DNA from: Brevibacterium picturae
Lineage (GTDB): Bacteria; Actinomycetota; Actinomycetes; Actinomycetales; Brevibacteriaceae
DNA length: 64,000 nucleotides
Assembly: GCF_900105045.1 (NCBI RefSeq)
Contig: NZ_LT629739.1
Span: 4,030,001 to 4,094,000 of the forward strand
Direction of reading: 5' to 3'
Shown: positions 26,354-33,780 of the stretch, in pieces
How the letters are laid out: every line of letters begins with the position of its first letter
Numbering within the stretch: position 1 is the stretch's first letter
Made by a program: the position numbers and the translations under genes
The notes under the pieces: generated by a model
The model's input: only the letters and a program-made list of their open reading frames with translations
Databases searched by the model: none
What the model was told of the DNA's origin: nothing

Positions 26354-26952
26354 CCGAACAGTCAGACGACCATGCTGCCCAGCGGGCGTTCCTCGCTCGG
26401 GTTCTCAGCGAACTCATTGCGGTGCGCAGAGCCCGACTGCTGAGCATGCTGGTATTGGCCCTCGCGATGCTCGTCGCCGGCCTAGGCGCGGCGACGCAGG
26501 CACAGGGGACACGGGTGGACACAGTCTTGCTGTTCTCCGCGTTCAGCCTCATCATGATCGGAATCGTGTGTGCACTGGGGGCGATCGTCGCGTGGACGAG
26601 GATCAATCGGGACGTCCTTGACTCCATCGCCTCAGCGAGGCCGCCCCGTGCCCGTGCGCCCAGAACCCGCAATGCGGGAATGGCCGTGGCGATCGGCTTC
26701 GCGGTACTCGGACTACTGTGCGGATGGCTGCTGTTCTCGACGACACCGATCCTGGCAGTCGCCGTCGTCTTGGCGTGTGCCACGCTCGCCTGCCTGGGAC
26801 CGATCTGGGCCAATGAACTCTCGAGCGCCGATGACCGATTCGCCGTGATTCTCGACAGTGATGACGATCTCGCCAAGCGGTTCAGCACCTACACGCCGAT
26901 CTGGCTCCACGACGCGATGGAGAACGAGAAAGCGGGGCAGGACAGGGCCTGA
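26350..26952 (+). CDS. Small membrane protein of unknown function
   Basis: A 200-aa protein, not recognised. Four hydrophobic segments occur as two pairs (about residues 30-50 and 60-82; 110-128 and 132-152). An Arg/Pro-rich cytoplasmic loop (SARPPRARAPRTRN) separates the pairs, and a charged C-terminal tail ends the protein. It starts with ATGA on the stop of the hydroxyacid dehydrogenase gene and ends the four-gene tetR-MFS-dehydrogenase unit, before a strong hairpin. Confidence 0.75.
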   Translation: MTEQSDDHAAQRAFLARVLSELIAVRRARLLSMLVLALAMLVAGLGAATQAQGTRVDTVLLFSAFSLIMIGIVCALGAIVAWTRINRDVLDSIASARPPRARAPRTRNAGMAVAIGFAVLGLLCGWLLFSTTPILAVAVVLACATLACLGPIWANELSSADDRFAVILDSDDDLAKRFSTYTPIWLHDAMENEKAGQDRA

Positions 26953-27023
26953 TCGGGAAACATCATTCCCGGACGAGCACGGGCGGCTCTGTGCACGTCC
27001 GGCCGGTCAAGCACCCACAGACA

Positions 27024-27062
27024 GAGAAGTGCCCGCAGCATGTCACGCTGCGGGCACTTCTC
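27024..27062. terminator. 16-bp hairpin between convergent units
   Basis: The arms 27024-27039 and 27047-27062 pair perfectly (GAGAAGTG...CACTTCTC) with a 7-nt loop. It lies between the tetR-MFS unit (+) and gapB (-), so it probably works in both directions. Confidence 0.85.
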
Positions 27063-27089
27063 AGCGATCAGAGGATCGAACCGATCATG

Positions 27090-28517
27090 TCAGGGGAAGG
27101 CGGGAACGTCGACCCCGGCCATCTTGGCCACACAGCGGATGACCTGGCAGCTGTAGCCGAACTCATTGTCATACCAGACGTAGACGACGACTCGGTCATC
27201 ATCGACGATCGTGGCCAGGCCATCGACGACGCCGGCTCGCTTCGAACCAACGAGGTCGCTGGAGACGAGTTCGGGGGAGGAGACGTAGTCGATCTGATTG
27301 CGCAGTTCCGAATTCATCGAGGTCTCGCGAAGGAATCCGTTGAGCTCATCGACGCTCGTCGCGTTCTCAAGATTGAGGTTGAGGATCGCCATCGACACGT
27401 TCGGAGTGGGAACGCGGATGGCGTTGCCCGAGAGCTTGCCCCTGAGCTCGGGGAGAGCCTTCGCCACAGCCTTGGCAGCGCCGGTCTCCGTGAGCACCAT
27501 GTTGAGGCCGGCAGCGCGACCGCGACGGGAGCCCTTGTGGAAGTTGTCGATGAGGTTCTGGTCATTGGTGAACGAGTGCACCGTCTCGACGTGACCGTTG
27601 CGGACTCCGTACTTGTCATGGAGGGCCTTGAGCACAGGAGTGATCGCGTTCGTGGTGCACGATGCTGCCGACATCACCGTGTCGTCCTCGAGAATGGCCG
27701 CGTCGTTGACACCGTAGACGATGTTCTTGACGTCGCCCTTGCCGGGAGCAGTGAGGATGACCTTCGAGGCGCCGGGGCACTCGAGGTGCTTGGACAGGCC
27801 CTCCTCGTCACGCCATTTGCCCGTGTTGTCGACGATCACCGCATCATTGATCCCGTATTCGGTGTAGTCGACCTGAGAAGGATCGTTGGAGTAGATGACC
27901 TGGATCAGCGTGCCATTGGCCTGGATCGTGTTGGCCTCTTCATCGACGACGATGCTGCCGTCGAATTTGCCGTGCACGGAGTCACGTCGCAGCAGCGAAG
28001 CACGCTTGACTATGTCATCGTCGCTGCCTTTGCGGACGACGATCGCACGCAGACGCATACCGGTACCGCCGGCGCGATCGATGAGAATGCGGGCCAGCAG
28101 ACGGCCGATACGGCCGAAGCCGTAGAGCACGATGTCGCGTACGGCGCCGTCCTGTCCATTGGTGCCTGCGACCGAGGCGAGCTCCGTGGAGAGGAAGTCC
28201 TCGACGGAGTCGGACTGATTCTGCTGTTTCTGGATGAGACGGCCCAAGTCGATCCGGGTGGGGCCCAGGTCGAGTTCGGTCAGTGCTCGAACGATCCGCA
28301 GCGTGACCTCGATGTCGAGATCTTCGCCGAGGAAGTGGCGGGCATAGCGGTGAGCCTTGATCATCCCGATCACCGACTTGTTCAGCAGCGAACGGCCGAA
28401 CAGCGTCAGCAGCACATCGTTCTCGCGGTACAGGCGTCCGGTCAGTGGAATGAGTTCTTCGGCGGCAGTCTGCTTGTTCGCCCATTCGTTCAGGCGAGCC
28501 GTCGTTGCGTCAGTCAA
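27090..28517 (-). CDS. gapB: Glyceraldehyde-3-phosphate dehydrogenase, long GapB type
   Basis: GAPDH interconverts glyceraldehyde 3-phosphate and 1,3-bisphosphoglycerate. This form (475 aa) carries about 130 extra N-terminal residues before the Rossmann motif GFGRIGRLLAR (from residue 133). The catalytic Cys is C287 in SAASCTTNAITPV, and VWYDNEFGYS is intact. The length matches the GapB-type enzyme of corynebacteria, associated with gluconeogenesis, rather than the about 335-aa glycolytic GapA. The start is TTG 28517 with GGAG about 9 nt upstream. It stands alone between a terminator and the YihY gene. Confidence 0.93.
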   Translation of the reverse strand: MTDATTARLNEWANKQTAAEELIPLTGRLYRENDVLLTLFGRSLLNKSVIGMIKAHRYARHFLGEDLDIEVTLRIVRALTELDLGPTRIDLGRLIQKQQNQSDSVEDFLSTELASVAGTNGQDGAVRDIVLYGFGRIGRLLARILIDRAGGTGMRLRAIVVRKGSDDDIVKRASLLRRDSVHGKFDGSIVVDEEANTIQANGTLIQVIYSNDPSQVDYTEYGINDAVIVDNTGKWRDEEGLSKHLECPGASKVILTAPGKGDVKNIVYGVNDAAILEDDTVMSAASCTTNAITPVLKALHDKYGVRNGHVETVHSFTNDQNLIDNFHKGSRRGRAAGLNMVLTETGAAKAVAKALPELRGKLSGNAIRVPTPNVSMAILNLNLENATSVDELNGFLRETSMNSELRNQIDYVSSPELVSSDLVGSKRAGVVDGLATIVDDDRVVVYVWYDNEFGYSCQVIRCVAKMAGVDVPAFP

Positions 28518-28569
28518 AGGTCGTGTCTCCTCGGTCAGTTGGCGAATTCGTCCCAGTGTATCGCTTCGC

Positions 28570-29610
28570 CTACTCGCGATTCGTCTGGTGTTCGTCGAGT
28601 CGTCTGAATCCGAGCAGTGTGAGGGTGACGATGCCCGCGCCGGCCAGCAGTGCGCCGAGGCTCTGTGCCTGGACCTTGGGCTCGACGAAGCGGTATTCGG
28701 GTGACGTGTCCTCCTGCGGACGGGGTGGCTGTGCCGTCCCGATCCAGGCCGCTACAAAGAGGATGATTCGGGCGAAGATATTCATCGTCAGCATGATCGC
28801 AATGATCGAACCGAATACGCCCGCGGCCTTATTCCCGGAGAAGATGTCGACGAGGACCGTGGCGAAGTTGAGGAGGACGGTGAAGGCCACAGCACCGAGG
28901 ATTGAGCCTCTGATCTTGGCTCTTCTTCCCACCGGATGATCGGGCAGCATCGAGAAGAGGAACATGAAGATCAGCCATCCTGCGACGAGAGTGATCATCG
29001 GCGGGATGATGATCAATAGGCCCCTCGCCCACCCGGGGAGGCTGAGAAGATCGCTGATGACGGACCCCAAGCTGGCGCCGACGACGGTCAACGCCACTGT
29101 CAGCAGCAGTCCGATGATGAGCCCCAGAAGGGTGGCGACGTTGTTGAGGATCTTCTTGATGAAGGACTTGTCGGGGACCACATCATCGAAGTCCGCGTGC
29201 AGTTGAGCTCGCACTGCGGCTCCGAGATTGCCGATGAATCCCTGGCCCGTGTAGAGAGCGGCCAGGATGGCGATGATGCCGACTGACTGCCAACTGGTGA
29301 GGAAGCTCTCCAACTGATCTGTCAGGGACGAATTTTCGCCTACTTGGGCTTCGATCTGGGCCACGACTTTCGGAAGGAGATCCGGACGCGCGACATCGAG
29401 AACGAAGCCCAGACTTGCGAAGGTGAACATCGCAATCGGCATGACCGCGAGAACGAGGAAGTAGGTGATGGCCGCGCCGAACTGATTGCCCAAGCGATCA
29501 CCGAAACGTGTGACGGCCCGCATGAGATGAGCGGGTCCCGGCTGGCTGATGGCGTTGTGGCCGACTTCGACGACCGTGTTGCGTGAGGCCAGTACTTTGG
29601 CTGGTGCCAC
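28570..29610 (-). CDS. YihY/BrkB family inner-membrane protein
   Basis: A 346-aa protein of the YihY/virulence-factor-BrkB family. It has an N-terminal amphipathic region, then about six transmembrane helices (first FGAAITYFLVLAVMPIAMFTFASLGFVL) with the conserved large loop QLESFLTSW..IIAILAALYTGQGFIGNLGAAVRAQLHADF. The molecular role is unknown despite the old 'ribonuclease BN' label, which does not apply to this family. GTG 29610 is chosen because AAGGAG lies 6 nt upstream. A longer frame from 29745 would cross the divergent DedA promoter. The C-terminal tail is polar with one final hydrophobic stretch. Confidence 0.85.
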   Translation of the reverse strand: MAPAKVLASRNTVVEVGHNAISQPGPAHLMRAVTRFGDRLGNQFGAAITYFLVLAVMPIAMFTFASLGFVLDVARPDLLPKVVAQIEAQVGENSSLTDQLESFLTSWQSVGIIAILAALYTGQGFIGNLGAAVRAQLHADFDDVVPDKSFIKKILNNVATLLGLIIGLLLTVALTVVGASLGSVISDLLSLPGWARGLLIIIPPMITLVAGWLIFMFLFSMLPDHPVGRRAKIRGSILGAVAFTVLLNFATVLVDIFSGNKAAGVFGSIIAIMLTMNIFARIILFVAAWIGTAQPPRPQEDTSPEYRFVEPKVQAQSLGALLAGAGIVTLTLLGFRRLDEHQTNRE

Positions 29611-29700
29611 TTCGTGCTCCTTCGATCTTGACCCGCAGGTGTCTGTTTCAACACTAACCGCTGGGAGGGGCCTGAGCGTGGTGGGCCGCGCCTGACGAAC

Positions 29701-29706
29701 TAGACT
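29701..29706 (+). promoter_or_regulatory. -10 box of leaderless DedA gene
   Basis: TAGACT followed by seven bases and ATG 29714; no ribosome site is present. Confidence 0.5.
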
Positions 29707-29713
29707 TTCGACC

Positions 29714-30499
29714 ATGCCGATTCTATTTTCGACGGTCCAGTCCACCGATCTGATGCTGTCCGCTGGCGCGTCAGCAGCTCAGAACCTCAGCGGATTCTCC
29801 GGCTGGGCTGTGACGCTCATGGAGACACTGGGTCCGCTCGGAGTTGGCTTCCTGGTTTTCTTGGATAACATCTTCCCGCCTATCCCCAGCGAATTGGTGC
29901 TGCCGCTGGCGGGCTTCACCGCCAGCCAGGGGAGCATGAACATCGTCGTGGCGATCATCTTCGCCACCCTCGGCTCCGTCGTGGGTGCGGTCGTACTGTG
30001 GGCGGTGGGCAAATGGATCGGTCTTGAACGCATTGCTCGAATTGCAGTGAAGATGCCGCTGGTTGATGTCGACGACGTGCACAAGACGGTTGCCTGGTTC
30101 GACAAGCATGGTGACAAGGCCGTGTTCTTCGGACGGATGGTCCCCATCTTCCGGTCTCTGATATCCATCCCCGCCGGCATGCGGGACATGTCGATCATCA
30201 AGTTCCTGCTGCTGACCACAGCCGGCAGTGCGATCTGGAACACCATCCTCATCGTCGCCGGCTTCTACCTCGGCGAGAACTGGTCGGTTGTGGAAACCTA
30301 CGCAGGCTACTTCCAGACTCTGGTCATCGTGGCCGTGGTCGTCTTCGTCGCGGTGTGGATCGTATTGAAGGTCCGTAAGCGCAGGAGGGCAAAGGCCGCG
30401 CGGGGCACCGAGGCCAGCGGTGTTCACACCGAAGGCCGCGAGGACTACACCGAAGGCATCGAGCGCACCGAAGGCTCAACCGGTCTGGGCGAGGGGTGA
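29714..30499 (+). CDS. DedA family membrane protein
   Basis: A 261-aa DedA/SNARE-associated (VTT-domain) protein of the inner membrane; members act as lipid flippases or in membrane homeostasis. The key motifs are FLDNIFPPIPSELVLPLAGF (re-entrant loop with conserved acidic residue) and FGRMVPIFRSLISIPAGMRDM, with 4-6 hydrophobic segments in all. ATG 29714 is preceded by TAGACT 7 nt upstream, hence probably leaderless. The cytoplasmic tail contains three HTEG/YTEG/RTEG repeats encoded by three exact copies of CACCGAAGGC. It is divergent from the YihY gene. Confidence 0.9.
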   Translation: MPILFSTVQSTDLMLSAGASAAQNLSGFSGWAVTLMETLGPLGVGFLVFLDNIFPPIPSELVLPLAGFTASQGSMNIVVAIIFATLGSVVGAVVLWAVGKWIGLERIARIAVKMPLVDVDDVHKTVAWFDKHGDKAVFFGRMVPIFRSLISIPAGMRDMSIIKFLLLTTAGSAIWNTILIVAGFYLGENWSVVETYAGYFQTLVIVAVVVFVAVWIVLKVRKRRRAKAARGTEASGVHTEGREDYTEGIERTEGSTGLGEG

Positions 30500-30557
30500 G
30501 TCCTCGGTCTGGAAGCTGTGCCTTCGGCTCGCCGCACTGCATGACCCACAATCATCA

Positions 30558-31595
30558 TCACAGCCAGGCGGCAGCGGTGTGTTCCTCCGGAACTTCCTCA
30601 CCGGCGCGGACAGGTCCGGGGGCGGTGCCGTCGCCGAAGGGCGAGCCACCCAGCTTCTCTCGGCCATGAGGCGAGAGCCAACCGGCGAGATCGGGACCCT
30701 TGGGAACGATCTGCGTCGGGTTCACATCGACGTGGACGATGTAGTAGTGCTGTTTGATCTGAGTGAAGTCCACGGTGTCGCCGAAGCCCGGTGTCTGGTA
30801 GAGGTCGCGTGCATAGCCCCACAGGTTCTCGAAGTCGCGCAGAGTCTGTCGATTGCACTTGAAATGTCCGAAGTAGACCGGGTCGAAGCGAACCAGGGTG
30901 GTGAACAGACGGACATCCGCCTCGGTGATGGAATCTCCCATGAGGAATCGGGAATGGCTCAGGCGTTCCTCAATGGTGTCCAGCGCAGTGAACAGGCGGT
31001 CGAAGGCAGCCTCGTAGGCTTCCTGAGAGCCGGCGAAGCCGCAGCGGTAGACACCGTTGTTGATCTCGGTGTAGATCAGGCGCATGACCTTGGCCATCTC
31101 CTCACGAGACTCCTCGGGCCACAGGTTCGGCGCACCCTCTCTGTGATACTGCTTCCACTGGGTGGAGAAGTCCTCGGTGATCTGCGGGAAATCGTTCGTC
31201 ACGACAGCACCGCTGGCGATCTCGACCATTGCAGGGACGGTGATTCCGCGGGGGTAGTCCGGGAAGCGTGCGAAGAACGCCTGCTGCAGGCGCTCGATGC
31301 CCAGCACTGGGTCGACTCCGCCGGGGTCGAGGTCGAACGTCCAGGACCGAGCATCGTGCGTGGGACCTGGCATTCCGATGGAGATGACGTCCTCGAGGCC
31401 CAGCAACCTGCGGACGATGATCGTCCGGTTCGCCCATGGGCAGGCGCGAGCGGCGATGAGCCTGTAGCGGCCGGGTCCTACCGGCCACTGTGAGTCGGGA
31501 TCAGCGAGGATCCGATCTTCGATGTAGTTCGTGTCCCGGTCAAATGCCTCGCCCTTGGCCACGTAGCTGTTCATCTGGCTGCTCTCGTCGGACAT
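30558..31595 (-). CDS. Glutathionyl-hydroquinone reductase-like GST (Xi class)
   Basis: A 345-aa glutathione S-transferase superfamily protein of the YqjG/ECM4 type. The catalytic Cys lies in ARACPWANR. Family motifs ISIGMPGPTHDARSWTF, VPAMVEIASGAVVTNDFPQI and the C-terminal helical domain with TEADVRLFTTLVRFDPVYFGHFKCN are present. These enzymes reduce thiolated hydroquinones and dehalogenated quinols. Actinobacteria generally use mycothiol, so the in vivo thiol may not be glutathione. ATG 31595 has GGAGCAG upstream. Single gene. Confidence 0.9.
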   Translation of the reverse strand: MSDESSQMNSYVAKGEAFDRDTNYIEDRILADPDSQWPVGPGRYRLIAARACPWANRTIIVRRLLGLEDVISIGMPGPTHDARSWTFDLDPGGVDPVLGIERLQQAFFARFPDYPRGITVPAMVEIASGAVVTNDFPQITEDFSTQWKQYHREGAPNLWPEESREEMAKVMRLIYTEINNGVYRCGFAGSQEAYEAAFDRLFTALDTIEERLSHSRFLMGDSITEADVRLFTTLVRFDPVYFGHFKCNRQTLRDFENLWGYARDLYQTPGFGDTVDFTQIKQHYYIVHVDVNPTQIVPKGPDLAGWLSPHGREKLGGSPFGDGTAPGPVRAGEEVPEEHTAAAWL

Positions 31596-31737
31596 GGTCT
31601 GCTCCTTAGGAAAGTTCTATTTTCAACTATCTAAGTACCAGTTTACGTCTTGGCTGGAGATCGCAGGACACCAGTGGGGTCCTGGGTGAAGAACCGATTG
31701 ACGAGATCGCATTGATGTCTCGGTCGGATAACCGGCC

Positions 31738-31771
31738 GAGCGCTGAACAGCCCGCAGTCTGATCAGCGCTC
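31738..31771 (-). terminator. Candidate terminator after the acyl-CoA ligase
   Basis: The perfect 9-bp arms GAGCGCTGA (31738-31746) and TCAGCGCTC (31763-31771) lie just past the stop of the minus-strand ligase gene. Confidence 0.45.
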
Positions 31772-31781
31772 GCAGCAGGGG

Positions 31782-33590
31782 TCAGTCGGCATAGAGCGCG
31801 TCGATGTCGGCGGCGAAGTCCTTGCCGATGAGGTGACGCTTGACTGACTGCTTGGCCGATAGGTATCCGTTGTCTTCGCTGAGCTCAACGGGCAGGATCG
31901 AGAACTTCTTGATGCCCTCCGCCCGCGACACCGTCCTGTTGACGCTGTCGACGGCCTGCTCGATGGCGGCTATCACGGATTCGTCCGAGGAGGCCTGGCG
32001 CAGGTCCATCTCCGGCAGGTCCTGATTCTTCAGCCACGTCGGCAGCATCTCCGAGTCGAGGAAGATGAGGGCAGAGATGTACTTCCGGTTGTCGCCGACA
32101 ACCACAGGCTGGCCGATGATGGGGTGGCGACGCAGAGCATCCTCGAGCGGAGCCGGTGCAATGTTCTTCCCGCTCGAAGTGACGATGAGCTCCTTCTTGC
32201 GACCGCTGATCGTGAGGTAGCCCTCCTCGTCGAGGGAGCCGAGATCTCCGGTGGCAAACCAGCCGTCGTGAAACTCCTTGTCGGTCGCGTTCGGGTTGTT
32301 CCAGTACTCCTGGAAGACAGGGACGCCCTTGGCCAGGATCTCGCCATCAGGAGCGATCGCCACGCTCACACCGGGCAATGGAACGCCGACTGTGCCGATT
32401 TTGGCCTTTTCGGGCACATTGACAGTGATCGGGGCAGTTGTTTCCGTCAGGCCGTATCCTTCGAGGACGACGAGGCCGACTCCGCGGAAGAAGTGACCGA
32501 GGTGAGCGCCGAGGGGTCCGCCGCCGGAGACAGCGTGGCTGACGTTGTTGCCCATGACCGCGCGGAGCTTCGAGTAGACGAGCTTGTCGAAGAGCGTGTG
32601 CTGCAGTTTGAGCGCAAGCGGGACCTTTCCGGCATCCATGGCTTTGGAATAGGCCACCGCGACCTGCTCGGCCCGGCGGAAGATCTTTCCCTTTCCGCCG
32701 GATTCGGCTGTGGCCAATGCGGAGTTGAAGACCTTCTCGAAGACACGGGGTACGCCGAGGATGAACGACGGGCGGAAGCTGCCGAGCGCATCGGTGAGCT
32801 TCGTCAGATCGGACTGGTGAGCCAGAAGGGCGCCGGAGCTGATCGAGAGGACCTCGATGAAGCGGGCGAAGACGTGAGCCTGCGGCAGGAAGAGCAGGCA
32901 CCGCATGCCTTCGGTGAAGACCTCAGGTATCTGCTCCTGCGCGGCCTGCACGGTCTGCACGAAGTTCCCATGTGTGAGGACGCAGCCCTTGGGTTTTCCG
33001 GTTGTGCCGGAAGTGTAGATGAGAGTGGCGACCGATTCGGCTGTGACCTGCGAACGCTGAGCTTCGAGGGCGTCGTCGCTGATCTGTCGTCCGGTGGTTT
33101 CGAGCTCAGCGAAGGCTCCCTGATCCCAGACCCACAGGTGTGGTGCCGCGATTCCAGCGGCGGCAGCGGCGGCTTCGACCCGGTCGGCATGCTCACGTGT
33201 GCTGACCAGTCCATGGCCGACGGACGCATCCTTGATCATCCACCCCAGCTGATCTTCGGAGGAAGTGTCGTAGAACGGCACGGAGATCGCTCCCGCGTAC
33301 CACACTGCGTAGTCGCTGAGGGTCCACTCGAATGAGGTGGGTCCGAAGATCGCGATCCGGTCTCCGACCTCGACTCCTGAGGCGATGAGTCCCTTGGCTG
33401 CGGTCCGAACCTGGGTGAGGAACTCACCGGCGGTCACCTCTGCCCAGCTGTCGTCGACGGGTTGTGCCAGCAGGGGACGGTTCGGATTCTCTGCGGTCTT
33501 CGCGAGGAAGATGTCGGTCGTCGACGATGTCGTGTCGACCTCGAAGCCGACGACGGGAGTTGTTGACTGGGGCATTGTCGTTGGACTCAT
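31782..33590 (-). CDS. Long-chain fatty acid--CoA ligase (AMP-forming)
   Basis: A 602-aa ANL-superfamily adenylating enzyme that activates long-chain fatty acids as acyl-CoA, FadD15-like. It shows the P-loop LIYTSGTTGKPKG, A5 motif LEGYGLTET, A7 DGWFATGDLG, and GRKKELIVTSSGKNIAP leading to the C-terminal lid domain. The catalytic Lys region lies near SAKQSVKRHLI. The start at 33590 has AAGGAG upstream. It is divergent from leuS. The exact fatty acid range is unknown. Confidence 0.93.
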   Translation of the reverse strand: MSPTTMPQSTTPVVGFEVDTTSSTTDIFLAKTAENPNRPLLAQPVDDSWAEVTAGEFLTQVRTAAKGLIASGVEVGDRIAIFGPTSFEWTLSDYAVWYAGAISVPFYDTSSEDQLGWMIKDASVGHGLVSTREHADRVEAAAAAAGIAAPHLWVWDQGAFAELETTGRQISDDALEAQRSQVTAESVATLIYTSGTTGKPKGCVLTHGNFVQTVQAAQEQIPEVFTEGMRCLLFLPQAHVFARFIEVLSISSGALLAHQSDLTKLTDALGSFRPSFILGVPRVFEKVFNSALATAESGGKGKIFRRAEQVAVAYSKAMDAGKVPLALKLQHTLFDKLVYSKLRAVMGNNVSHAVSGGGPLGAHLGHFFRGVGLVVLEGYGLTETTAPITVNVPEKAKIGTVGVPLPGVSVAIAPDGEILAKGVPVFQEYWNNPNATDKEFHDGWFATGDLGSLDEEGYLTISGRKKELIVTSSGKNIAPAPLEDALRRHPIIGQPVVVGDNRKYISALIFLDSEMLPTWLKNQDLPEMDLRQASSDESVIAAIEQAVDSVNRTVSRAEGIKKFSILPVELSEDNGYLSAKQSVKRHLIGKDFAADIDALYAD

Positions 33591-33780
33591 GAGGTCTCCT
33601 TTGAGGCGTAAGTTACTGCCCGGTTATCCTACTGGTTGAGGGCTGAGAGGTGAAATCGCTCACGTTTGGAAGCTCAAACCCTCTGTGCGCGTCTATCTGG
33701 CAGTCTAGCCAAGTCGAAGCGGGGAGTCTTCAGAGTACGATGGTCGAAACCCGCTCACGCCCAGTCAGTGAAGGAAGGTA

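Noticed and set aside
26991..28607. 538-codon plus-strand frame opposite gapB
   Set aside because: Antisense shadow of the GAPDH gene; the protein has no family features and would run across the terminator hairpin at 27024-27062.
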